Of a stretch of DNA of 24,092 bases, positions 6,042 through 13,523 are shown in pieces (within the stretch, counting starts at the first letter, position 1; each line of letters begins with the position of its first letter). Origin of the DNA: JANYGM01 sp043764015 (GTDB lineage Bacteria > Bacteroidota > Bacteroidia > Cytophagales > Thermonemataceae). The translations under genes were made by a program, and so were the position numbers. Below the pieces are notes generated by a model. It had not been told where the DNA came from. It did not search any database and saw only the letters and a list, made by a program, of their open reading frames with translations. The stretch covers positions 1 to 24,092 of the forward strand of contig JAYUKY010000133.1 in assembly GCA_043764015.1 (NCBI GenBank), given 5' to 3'.

Positions 6042-9000
6042 TCATCTTAAAACTCCTTTCAAAGACTTTATTCCCTTTGAAATAGTGGTTATTTCATCAA
6101 AAATAAGCATTTGTTTTTTGTTCACCTCACGCAGGCGCACCGTTTTAGCATTATTTTGAACAAACATAATCACTTTCCCAAACACGTCAGACTGAAAATA
6201 CTCTTTTTGGTTTGTTGTAGTGAAAAAACCTCTCATCACGGCGTTTTTGATAGATAATTTTTCAAAACCAATCTGCACCGCCAGCCAACGCAAACGTACA
6301 ACTTCCACTAAATCAAGCACTTCAACAGGGATATTTCCAAAACGGTCTTGTATTTCTGTTGTAAATTTTACGAGTTCCTCGTCTGTTTTGATATTATCTA
6401 GCTGATTATACAAAGAAAGACGTTCTGAGATGCTTTTAACATAGTCGTCAGGGATAAGAAGTTGCAAATCAGTTTCAATAATACAATCTCTCACCAGTTT
6501 TTTAGTAGAAATTTCTGTAGAAAAAAGCTCTCTAAACTCTGTTTCTTTGAGTTCTTGGATAGCTTCATCTAAGATTTTGTGATAAGTTTCAAAGCCCAAA
6601 TCATTGATAAAACCGCTTTGCTCTGACCCTAGCAGGTTTCCTGCGCCTCTAATATCCAAATCTCGCATAGCCACTTTAAAACCATCTCCCAAATCAGAAA
6701 ATTCTTCTAATGTTTGTAATCTTTTGCGTGAATCTTGTGTGAGAGATGCCATAGAAGGCACAAGCAAGTAACAAAAAGCCTTTTTATTACTCCTTCCCAC
6801 ACGCCCACGCATCTGATGCAGGTCTGAAAGTCCGTGCATGTGCGCGTGGTTGATAATGATAGTATTAGCATTTGGAATATCCAGCCCAGATTCAATAATA
6901 TTAGTAGAAATCAACACATCAAACTCATTATCAATGAATTTAGCCATAATTTTTTCTAGTTTTCCACCCTCCATTTGTCCGTGCGCCACGCCTATACGAG
7001 CATCAGGCACAAGGCGCAAAATGATATTTCCAATAGCCTCAATGTCTTTTACCCTGTTATGAACGAAAAAAACCTGCCCCCCACGTCTCAATTCTTGACT
7101 AATAGCATCTCTAATAAAATCTTCTTTGAATGTTTGTATTTCAGTCGTTACGGGTTGGCGGTTGGGCGGCGGCGTGGCAATAATAGACAAATCTCTTGCG
7201 CCCATCAACGAGAAATGCAAAGTACGAGGAATTGGCGTAGCCGTAAGTGTCAGACAATCAACATTAAAGCGCATTTCTTTAATCCTTTCTTTTGATTTTA
7301 CCCCAAATTTTTGCTCTTCATCTATCACCAAAAGTCCCAGATTTTTAAAAACAATGCTTTTATTTAAAATGCTGTGTGTACCTATCAATATATCAACTTT
7401 ACCATCTGCAACACGTTCAAGCGTAGCTTTTATTTGTTTTGCAGTCTTAAAACGGTTAATGTATTCCACAGTACAAGGCAATTTTTCTAATCTTTCAGAA
7501 AAAGTACGAAAATGTTGCATTGCTAAGATAGTCGTAGGCACTAATATTGCTGCTTGTTTTCCGTTACAAACCGCCTTAAAAGCTGCTCTAATGGCTATTT
7601 CAGTTTTACCAAAACCAACATCACCGCACACAAGCCTATCCATTGGATTAGGCTTTTCCATATCCGCTTTTACGTCTGCAGTGGCTTTTGCTTGGTCGGG
7701 CGTGTCTTCATAAATAAAAGAAGACTCCAATTCTGCCTGCAAAAAATCATCTTCCGCAAATGCAAACCCACTTGCAACACGTCTTTTGGCATATAATGAA
7801 ATAAGTTCTTTGGCAATATCCTTAATATTCTTTTTAACTTTGGCTTTTTTGTTATCCCATTCAGGAGAGCCTAACTTGCTGATACTCACGTTTTCACCTT
7901 CTTTGCCTGTATGCTTAGAAACCTTGTGCAAAGCTTGAATATTGACATAAAGAAGGTCGTTATCTTTATAAACAAGGCGGATAGTTTCCTGCATTTTGCC
8001 ATTTATTTCCATTTTTTCAAGTCCTGCAAAACGCCCAATTCCGTAGTCAATATGCGTTACATAATCTCCTGGCTGCATTGTGCGCAATTCTTTGAGCGTA
8101 ATGGCACGAGATTTAGAATAACGCTGCTTGACTTTGTAGCGGTAAAATCTTTCAAAAATTTGATGGTCAGTATAGCAAACAATTTGAAGATTTTTATCAA
8201 TAAAACCTTCTCTCAATGATGCTGCAAAAGTTTTTACTTTAAGATTTGGATTTATTTCCTCAAAAATAGTCTGTAATCTTTCTAATTGTTTGAAAGAATC
8301 AGAGGCAATAAGGCAAGTATAATTTTCATTTTGCTTTTGCATCAAATCTTTCACAAGCAAATTAAAATCTTTGTTGAAAGATGGTTGAGGCGCAGACTGA
8401 TATTCTAAAATTTCAGCTTTTTTGTTGTAAAAAGTCTTTCCAAACTCTATGAGAGAATATTTTTCTAAATTTTTGAGGAAAGATTTTTTGGTTTCAAACA
8501 GCAATTCAGGGTCAGAGATGATTTGAATATCTGTGTTTTCTGTATTTTCTTTAAATGTTTTTTCTACTTTATCAAAACATTTAGTCAAAATTTCTAGCGT
8601 TTGGGTGAGATTTTTTGCCCAAATATGCGTATTAACGGGCAAAAATTCCAACAAACTCTCACGAACTTCTAATAAAAACTTGGTTTGCGTGTTAGGCACG
8701 ATAGCAATTTTAGTAACTTCATTGACAGAAAGCTGTGTTTCTGGGTCAAAAGTGCGGATACTTTCAATTTCGTTCCCAAAAAGCTCAATTCTATATGGCA
8801 AATCATTAGCAAAAGAAAAAACATCAAAAATACCACCACGAGCCGCAAACTGCCCTGCTTCATAAACAAAGTCTGTTCTTTCAAATTCGTACTTCACAAG
8901 CAAATCAGCAAGGAAATTAGTATCTAAATTTTCTCCTTTTTTGGCGGTGTAGGTATGTTCTAATAGACTTTTTTTGTTAATAACTTTCTCACTCAAAGCC

Positions 9001-9407
9001 TCTGGATAAGTGATAATTATCTCACCTTCTTTGATTTTATTGATATTTTGACTAACTTTATTTAGCACTTCTGCACGCATCAAAACATTGGCATTTTCTA
9101 CTTCTGTATATTCGTAAGGGCGTTTGTAAGACGTAGGAAAAAACAAAATTTCTTTTTCTGGAAGGATATTTTGGAGGTCAAAATGCACATAAGAGGCTTC
9201 TTCCTTGTCGTGAAGAATAATAAGTTGATTTTGAGTATTATTTTGCAAGAAATTAGCAGCGACAAAAAACGTATCTAACGAGCCGACAAGCCCTTTTAAA
9301 TGAATTTTGGGAGTAATAGTGTTTATTTTTAGTTTTTCTATCAAAATTTGCACAAAAGCATCATTTTGATAAAGAGAAAGAAGTTCTTGAGGTTTCAAAT
9401 GGGTCAA
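6042..9407 (-). CDS. mfd: Transcription-repair coupling factor Mfd
   Basis: Mfd removes RNA polymerase stalled at DNA lesions and recruits UvrA for nucleotide excision repair. The 1121 residues carry the full domain order. The UvrB-like N-terminal module includes FFPTSYKRPYEYTE near 89-102 and RGGIFDVF (190-197). The CarD-like RNA-polymerase-interacting domain starts around 446 (GDYVTHIDYGIGRFAGLEKM). The RecG-like translocase has Walker A GDVGFGKTE (595-603), DEEQ (696-699), TATPIPRTL and the QMRGRVGRS motif. The TRCF C-terminal domain follows. It is slightly shorter than the E. coli protein (1148). The start ATG at 9407 is 18 bases downstream of a perfect -7 box. It appears monocistronic. 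Confidence 0.97.
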   Translation of the reverse strand: MTHLKPQELLSLYQNDAFVQILIEKLKINTITPKIHLKGLVGSLDTFFVAANFLQNNTQNQLIILHDKEEASYVHFDLQNILPEKEILFFPTSYKRPYEYTEVENANVLMRAEVLNKVSQNINKIKEGEIIITYPEALSEKVINKKSLLEHTYTAKKGENLDTNFLADLLVKYEFERTDFVYEAGQFAARGGIFDVFSFANDLPYRIELFGNEIESIRTFDPETQLSVNEVTKIAIVPNTQTKFLLEVRESLLEFLPVNTHIWAKNLTQTLEILTKCFDKVEKTFKENTENTDIQIISDPELLFETKKSFLKNLEKYSLIEFGKTFYNKKAEILEYQSAPQPSFNKDFNLLVKDLMQKQNENYTCLIASDSFKQLERLQTIFEEINPNLKVKTFAASLREGFIDKNLQIVCYTDHQIFERFYRYKVKQRYSKSRAITLKELRTMQPGDYVTHIDYGIGRFAGLEKMEINGKMQETIRLVYKDNDLLYVNIQALHKVSKHTGKEGENVSISKLGSPEWDNKKAKVKKNIKDIAKELISLYAKRRVASGFAFAEDDFLQAELESSFIYEDTPDQAKATADVKADMEKPNPMDRLVCGDVGFGKTEIAIRAAFKAVCNGKQAAILVPTTILAMQHFRTFSERLEKLPCTVEYINRFKTAKQIKATLERVADGKVDILIGTHSILNKSIVFKNLGLLVIDEEQKFGVKSKERIKEMRFNVDCLTLTATPIPRTLHFSLMGARDLSIIATPPPNRQPVTTEIQTFKEDFIRDAISQELRRGGQVFFVHNRVKDIEAIGNIILRLVPDARIGVAHGQMEGGKLEKIMAKFIDNEFDVLISTNIIESGLDIPNANTIIINHAHMHGLSDLHQMRGRVGRSNKKAFCYLLVPSMASLTQDSRKRLQTLEEFSDLGDGFKVAMRDLDIRGAGNLLGSEQSGFINDLGFETYHKILDEAIQELKETEFRELFSTEISTKKLVRDCIIETDLQLLIPDDYVKSISERLSLYNQLDNIKTDEELVKFTTEIQDRFGNIPVEVLDLVEVVRLRWLAVQIGFEKLSIKNAVMRGFFTTTNQKEYFQSDVFGKVIMFVQNNAKTVRLREVNKKQMLIFDEITTISKGIKSLKGVLR

Positions 9408-9410
9408 TTT

Positions 9411-9450
9411 TTAGCTTTTTTGTTGCAAATTTAAAGAATTTTTGTGAGAA
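9411..9450 (-). repeat. 40-bp duplicated promoter segment, copy 1 (mfd promoter)
   Basis: This 40-bp stretch recurs at 10312-10351 in the same orientation with a single mismatch (A/C at about 9434 versus 10335). It contains the -7 box TAAATTTG (minus strand, 9433-9426) and the short leader of mfd. Confidence 0.8.
9426..9433 (-). promoter_or_regulatory. -7 box (TAAATTTG) of mfd
   Basis: It matches TAnnTTTG completely and lies 18 bases upstream of the mfd ATG, giving a very short leader. No -33 TTG is seen at 17-21 bases. Confidence 0.5.
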
Positions 9451-9478
9451 TAAAAGCTAGAATTTGAGTAAATTGTTT

Positions 9479-9802
9479 TTAACTTTTGCTACGCATTGCC
9501 AAGTAGATACACGCTACAATCCAAGAGTAAATAATACTAAGAATAACATTATGATCTTTTGTGTTATTAGGGAGTACAAAAGTAATATAAAGTGTAATTG
9601 CTCCAACACAAAATAGTATTAAATACACGCTGTACCATTTTTGGTAACCAGTGTTTAGCCATAACGCAATAAAATCTATGATTTGCCACAAACCCAATAA
9701 TGGTAAAAGGACAATCAGGAGCATTGAGTAAACAAGAGTTGCACCACACACGAAGCAAACAAAAATTAGTGTAAGTTGTCCGTAATAGTTTATTTTATTC
9801 AT
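9479..9802 (-). CDS. Small hypothetical membrane protein (107 aa)
   Basis: Three to four hydrophobic stretches are visible: residues about 7-38 (probably a hairpin of two helices), 58-78 (YLILFCVGAITLYITFVLP) and 87-103 (ILSIIYSWIVACIYLAM). A basic end (RSKS) suggests the C-terminus faces the cytoplasm. No family is recognised and no catalytic motif is visible. It lies between the mfd promoter and the hairpin/pseudogene region, all on the minus strand, and inside the interval bounded by the two 40-bp promoter copies. It could be a small integral membrane protein of the DUF type. Role unknown. Confidence 0.6.
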   Translation of the reverse strand: MNKINYYGQLTLIFVCFVCGATLVYSMLLIVLLPLLGLWQIIDFIALWLNTGYQKWYSVYLILFCVGAITLYITFVLPNNTKDHNVILSIIYSWIVACIYLAMRSKS

Positions 9803-9902
9803 TATAGTTGAATTTTATGGGATTTTATGAAAACTAGTAGTATCAAAATAACTCTCTAAGTAATACATTGTAAATAAACTCGTAGTTTTATTTTTTTATT
9901 CT

Positions 9903-9922
9903 AGGTGGTGTAAACACCACCT
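9903..9922. repeat. Short hairpin, member 2 of the dispersed family
   Basis: AGGTGGTG (9903-9910) pairs perfectly with CACCACCT (9915-9922) around loop TAAA. The core TGGTG/CACCA has the same TGGxG-loop-CxCCA plan as the hairpins at 714 and 9961. It lies 68-87 bases past the end of the minus-strand pseudogene. Confidence 0.6.
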
Positions 9923-9960
9923 CTTTATATCAAAGTCAAAAAATGGTTTTATGTATAGCA

Positions 9961-9976
9961 GTGGCGTTCACGCCAT
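9961..9976. repeat. Short hairpin, member 3 of the dispersed family
   Basis: GTGGCG (9961-9966) pairs with CGCCAT (9971-9976, one G-T wobble) around loop TTCA. A CGTAG follows immediately. It is 38 bases from member 2 and ends 14 bases past the pseudogene stop on the minus strand. It lacks a T-tract, so it is not a standard terminator. Confidence 0.55.
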
Positions 9977-9989
9977 CGTAGCCTAAAAA

Positions 9990-10309
9990 TTAGTTTTTTG
10001 AAATTAGGTATTGCACATCAAAAATACTAGGTTTTTGTGTACCCAACGAATGCGTATAATTAACAAGATACTCATTTTTATTGATAGGTATAAATATTCT
10101 ATTGATTGTCCCAACATACAGTAAAGAATAACCTCCTCCACCTTTTTTCTCTTTCCTCTCGTATAAACTTACCCAAATTCTATCTGAAAAGTTTGACTTA
10201 AATTCCTCATTTGAAATTCATTTAATCTACTATTTCCAAGAAAAGTGCCTCTTGAATTGATTTTTTCACCTGCAAGAACACTTTCATAAACTTTATTGGC
10301 TTGCGTCAT
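9990..10309 (-). pseudogene. Frameshifted small gene of unknown function, about 106 codons
   Basis: The 5' part begins ATG at 10309, reads MTQANKVYESVLAGEKINSR and onward, and stops at 10169 after 46 codons. A second minus-strand frame overlaps it and continues: NFSDRIWVSLYERKEKKGGG, then YSLLYVGTINRIFIPINK, then YTHSLGTQKPSIFDVQYLIS, ending at 9990. The second frame has no good start of its own and is strongly protein-like. The total length of 320 bases (one short of a multiple of three) fits a single-base deletion, probably between about 10195 and 10215. The parts together would make a compact alpha/beta protein of about 106 residues; no family is recognised. It has its own copy of the mfd-type promoter (10312-10351). 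Sequencing error is the alternative. Confidence 0.6.
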
Positions 10310-10311
10310 TA

Positions 10312-10351
10312 TTAGCTTTTTTGTTGCAAATTTACAGAATTTTTGTGAGAA
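10312..10351 (-). repeat. 40-bp duplicated promoter segment, copy 2 (pseudogene promoter)
   Basis: It matches 9411-9450 at 39 of 40 positions. It carries TAAATTTG (minus strand, 10334-10327) and ends just before the pseudogene ATG at 10309, exactly as copy 1 does before mfd. Confidence 0.8.
10327..10334 (-). promoter_or_regulatory. -7 box (TAAATTTG) of the frameshifted gene
   Basis: It is a full consensus match and identical in context to the mfd -7 box, 17 bases upstream of the ATG at 10309. Confidence 0.45.
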
Positions 10352-10373
10352 GAAACAAAATATTTAGGTAATA

Positions 10374-11348
10374 TTATCTAGCATATTTTTTCATATTTTT
10401 ATACATATCGTGCATAATTTGCATATGTGGGGCAGTAAGGACAGCCAAGCCCATAAAAACATACACCATTACGGCATTTGCAAGAATAGCGTTTTGGTGA
10501 ATAAAAGCATACGCTAAGACTCCAAAAAGTGCTATTCCTAGCATTGCAAGCAAACTATAAATACTTATTTGCTTGACAATCAATGGTATAGAAAATATAT
10601 TATCTTTTCGTAGATAATGGACGATATTTTGCAAAGAAAGCACAGAATGCCACATTACGAAGTAAAAAGTAAAACCCAATATCATTGGAATTTGACTGAC
10701 AATTAGTAAGATTAACCCCAAACGTAAAAAGAAATATTTGGTATCATTTCGGTTATTATTTTCATTTGTTTTATGTATAAAAGTGTATAAAAAAAAGTTT
10801 ACAAAGAAAATAATAAACATAAATATCAGCACAAAATAGCTGTTTTTGGTGAGCCAGTCAATGATTTGTTTATTTTTTTGTACATCTGACGAAAGTAGGT
10901 GCAAAGTAGGTGCAGTTTCTTCAATATGACACAATAAAATAGTGCCTATTATTAGCATACCGTAACTTACAACCAATAATTTACCTAAAAAACTGTCTTT
11001 TTTGAACATCAATAAGTCTGTTTCTCCAAAATGATAAGCTGCAAAAATAATAAACAAAAAATTCCCAAAAAGTGGAAAAGCCCAAATAATAATGCCAAAC
11101 AACACCAAACGAGTAAGATAATTGATAAAAAAGTTTATTTTAGAGAAATTTTCATTAGTATTTTTAGTATTATTTTGGTATTTATTATTTTGCATAGCCA
11201 CGAGCAAATCCGCCGCACCGTGTGGTATTCCTAGCAAAACAATCCCTATCAAAAATAGTACAAATTGTATTTCTGATGAAATAGGCTGAATATATTGCTG
11301 AAATATAAGGATTAAAAATCCTATTCCTAAAAGTATTATTTGTAGCAT
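10374..11348 (-). CDS. blh: Brp/Blh-family beta-carotene 15,15'-dioxygenase (retinal synthesis)
   Basis: This integral membrane enzyme cleaves beta-carotene into two retinal molecules, the chromophore of microbial rhodopsins. The 324-residue protein has many hydrophobic segments. The family's conserved His positions are all visible: GIPHGAADLL (H43, D47), AAYHFGETDL (H106), VMWHSVLSLQ (H234) and TAPHMQIMHDMY (H308, H313). These residues bind the catalytic iron in the family. There is an Asn-rich cytoplasmic-looking loop near 52-68 and another near 193-203. No rhodopsin or carotenoid gene lies beside it in this window, which is unusual since blh is often next to a rhodopsin. It is divergent from proS. 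A weak -7-like TAGGTTTA lies at 11391-11384. Confidence 0.92.
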   Translation of the reverse strand: MLQIILLGIGFLILIFQQYIQPISSEIQFVLFLIGIVLLGIPHGAADLLVAMQNNKYQNNTKNTNENFSKINFFINYLTRLVLFGIIIWAFPLFGNFLFIIFAAYHFGETDLLMFKKDSFLGKLLVVSYGMLIIGTILLCHIEETAPTLHLLSSDVQKNKQIIDWLTKNSYFVLIFMFIIFFVNFFLYTFIHKTNENNNRNDTKYFFLRLGLILLIVSQIPMILGFTFYFVMWHSVLSLQNIVHYLRKDNIFSIPLIVKQISIYSLLAMLGIALFGVLAYAFIHQNAILANAVMVYVFMGLAVLTAPHMQIMHDMYKNMKKYAR

Positions 11349-11496
11349 TATTTGTGGTGTTTGGATATATTTCTATAGCTTTGTAAACCTACAAAAAGGC
11401 TAAATGTTATGGGTTTAAAAAATATACTTTGCTATAGAATATAAATATGTTACATTATCTTATTTTCTAATCAAATATACATAACTTGTTGCATTT

Positions 11497-11529
11497 AAAG
11501 AAGACTTCGCTTCAAGCGAAGTCTTCTTT
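11497..11529. terminator. Strong terminator-like hairpin in the divergent blh-proS spacer
   Basis: A 15-bp perfect stem (11497-11511/11515-11529; core GAAGACTTCGC / GCGAAGTCTTC) closes a TCA loop and is flanked by A-rich and T-rich edges. Neither neighbouring gene reads into it, because both are transcribed away. It may be a relic of a lost gene, or an insulator. Confidence 0.6.
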
Positions 11530-11582
11530 TGTGAGCCTAAGTTAGAACTGCGTACAGTAATGAATTATTTTCCTCTAAAATC

Positions 11583-11628
11583 TTTGAAATAACGCTATTT
11601 TTTTGCACTTTTGCGACAAAATAGCGTT
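11583..11628 (+). promoter_or_regulatory. proS promoter with an 11-bp inverted repeat around the -7 box
   Basis: A TTTG -33 element (11583-11586), 19 bases, then CACTTTTG (11606-11613) give a near-consensus promoter. AACGCTATTTT (11591-11601) and AAAATAGCGTT (11618-11628) are perfect inverted repeats. One arm lies in the spacer and the other over the predicted transcription start. This is the geometry of an operator, or of a leader stem-loop. Confidence 0.5.
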
Positions 11629-11658
11629 AAAATTTATAAGAAAATTCACATAAAAAAT

Positions 11659-13146
11659 ATGGCAAAAGGACTTCCAACACGTCAAGAAGATTATTCAGCT
11701 TGGTACAACGAACTAGTAAAAAAAGCAGATTTAGCAGAAAATTCTGCCGTAAAAGGTTGTATGGTCATAAAACCCTACGGCTACGCTATTTGGGAAAAAA
11801 TGCAGGCGCAATTAGACAAAATGTTCAAAGAGACAGGGCATTCTAACGCTTATTTCCCACTTTTTGTGCCTAAAAGTTTCTTGGAAAAAGAGGAACAACA
11901 CGCTGAAGGTTTTGCCAAAGAATGCGCTGTAGTTACGCATTACCGCCTAAAAGCAAATCCTGACAAAAAAGGGGCTTTAATGGTTGATGAAAGCGCAAAA
12001 TTAGAAGAAGAATTGATAGTTAGACCTACGTCAGAAACCGTTATTTGGAACGCCTACAAAGGTTGGGTAAATTCGTACCGTGATTTGCCTCTACTTATCA
12101 ACCAATGGGCAAATGTGGTACGCTGGGAGATGCGTACAAGGATTTTCTTACGTACAACGGAGTTTTTGTGGCAAGAAGGACACACCGCCCACGCTACAAA
12201 AGCTGAAGCCGTTGCAGAAACAGAGCAAATGTTAGAAGTTTATGCTGATTTTGCAGAAACTTTTATGGCTGTGCCTGTCATTAAAGGCATTAAAACGGCT
12301 TCTGAACGCTTTGCAGGCGCAGACGAAACTTATTGTATTGAGGCACTTATGCAAGATGGAAAAGCCCTACAAGCGGGTACATCTCACTTTTTGGGGCAAA
12401 ATTTTGCCAAATCTTTTGATGTTACTTTTACCTCAAAAGAAAATAAAGTAGAATACGTTTGGGGAACTTCTTGGGGCGTAAGTACACGACTTATGGGCGC
12501 ACTTATAATGTGTCATTCTGATGATGAAGGGCTGGTTTTACCTCCAAAACTTGCACCAATTCAAGTGGTTATTGTGCCTATTTTCAAGACTGATGAACAG
12601 CTTTTAGAAATAAAAAATAAGATAGAGCCAATCAAAAAGGAACTTCTTAAAAAAGGTATTTCTGTGAAATTTGATGATAGAGATACCCAAAGTCCAGGTT
12701 ACAAATTTGCAGAATGGGAGCTAAAAGGTGTTCCCGTGCGTGTGGCTATTGGTGCAAGAGATATTCAAAACAACACAATAGAGATAGCTAGACGTGATAC
12801 AAAAGAGAAAAAAGTGTATTCTATGGAAATTGTGGAAAATATTGTGTCAGATATAGAAAATTTACTGAATGAAATTCAGGAAAATATCTATCAAATTGCG
12901 CTCAAAAGACGTGAAAATCTCATTACAAACGTGGACACTTACGAGGAATTTAAGAAAGTTTTGGAGGAAAAAACTGGTTTTGTTTATGCGCATTATGACG
13001 GAACAGCAGAAACAGAAGAACGTATAAAAGAAGAAACAAAAGCTACTGTAAGATGTATTCCGCTGGATAATCCGCAAGAAAGTGGCGTTTGTATGGTTAC
13101 TGGTAAGCCTTCCACGCAACGTGTAATGTTTGCAAAGGCCTATTAA
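11659..13146 (+). CDS. proS: Prolyl-tRNA synthetase, archaeal/eukaryote-type (short form)
   Basis: A class II aminoacyl-tRNA synthetase that charges tRNA-Pro. It has 495 residues from MAKGLPTRQEDYSAWYNELV. The frame is open upstream to a TTG at 11611, but that lies in the -7 box, so the ATG at 11659 is preferred. Class II motif 2 lies in VVRWEMRTRIFLRTTEFLWQEGHTAHAT, with RPTSET upstream of it. The anticodon-binding domain follows (VVIVPIFKTDEQ, then SPGYKFAEWELKGVPVRVAIGARD). The C-terminal zinc-like domain ends in the typical MFAKAY. The editing insertion of bacterial-type ProRS is absent, as expected for the short form, the type I would expect in Bacteroidota. It is convergent with sucA. 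Confidence 0.97.
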   Translation: MAKGLPTRQEDYSAWYNELVKKADLAENSAVKGCMVIKPYGYAIWEKMQAQLDKMFKETGHSNAYFPLFVPKSFLEKEEQHAEGFAKECAVVTHYRLKANPDKKGALMVDESAKLEEELIVRPTSETVIWNAYKGWVNSYRDLPLLINQWANVVRWEMRTRIFLRTTEFLWQEGHTAHATKAEAVAETEQMLEVYADFAETFMAVPVIKGIKTASERFAGADETYCIEALMQDGKALQAGTSHFLGQNFAKSFDVTFTSKENKVEYVWGTSWGVSTRLMGALIMCHSDDEGLVLPPKLAPIQVVIVPIFKTDEQLLEIKNKIEPIKKELLKKGISVKFDDRDTQSPGYKFAEWELKGVPVRVAIGARDIQNNTIEIARRDTKEKKVYSMEIVENIVSDIENLLNEIQENIYQIALKRRENLITNVDTYEEFKKVLEEKTGFVYAHYDGTAETEERIKEETKATVRCIPLDNPQESGVCMVTGKPSTQRVMFAKAY

Positions 13147-13297
13147 GCTGGTAATATTTTGATTTGATACATTGTTTGTAAGGAAAACTTCACGAATAGT
13201 CCCTGACTTTCAAGTTAGTCCGCTGCAAAAAAAATATAATTTTTAATTACTATTTTGTCAAATTTCATTCTTCTTATATTTTATTAGCATTAAAACA

Positions 13298-13330
13298 AGT
13301 TATTCCAAACCTTTTAGATTTGGAATAACT
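13298..13330. terminator. Hairpin between convergent proS and sucA
   Basis: AGTTATTCCAAA (13298-13309) pairs perfectly over 12 bp with TTTGGAATAACT (13319-13330) around a 9-base loop. On the minus strand it is followed by TTGTTTT. It lies 150 bases past proS and about 190 past sucA, so it could stop late transcripts from either. Confidence 0.5.
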
Positions 13331-13383
13331 ATTAGAGTTTTAACTATTTGATTATCAAGTGTTTAGTACAAAATAAATATCAA

Positions 13384-13458
13384 AACCACCCCTAGCCCCT
13401 CCTTGAAAAGGAGGGGGACAAAACTCCCCTCCTTCCTAAGGAGGGGTTGGGGGTGGTT
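13384..13458. repeat. Imperfect 75-bp inverted repeat with internal CCCCTCCTT/AAGGAGGGG palindromes
   Basis: The left end AACCACCCC (13384-13392) and right end GGGGTGGTT (13450-13458) are complementary. Inside are two small palindromes, CCCCTCCTT-GAA-AAGGAGGGG (13396-13416) and CCCCTCCTT-CCT-AAGGAGGGG (13426-13446). The G/C content contrasts sharply with the surroundings. From memory this type of element is common between genes in Bacteroidota. It is non-coding and of unknown mobility. Confidence 0.8.
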
Positions 13459-13523
13459 AAAAGATAATTTAATACACAACTTGTTCATTATTAGGCTATA
13501 AAAACTCTATTAGTTTAAAAAAT

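Noticed and set aside
7126..7713. Long plus-strand ORF (195 codons) inside mfd
   Set aside because: It lies wholly antisense to the helicase region of mfd, where motifs are intact; composition is that of a shadow frame.
11611..11658. Longer proS start at TTG
   Set aside because: The codon lies inside the -7 box and family members start at the MAKGLP position.
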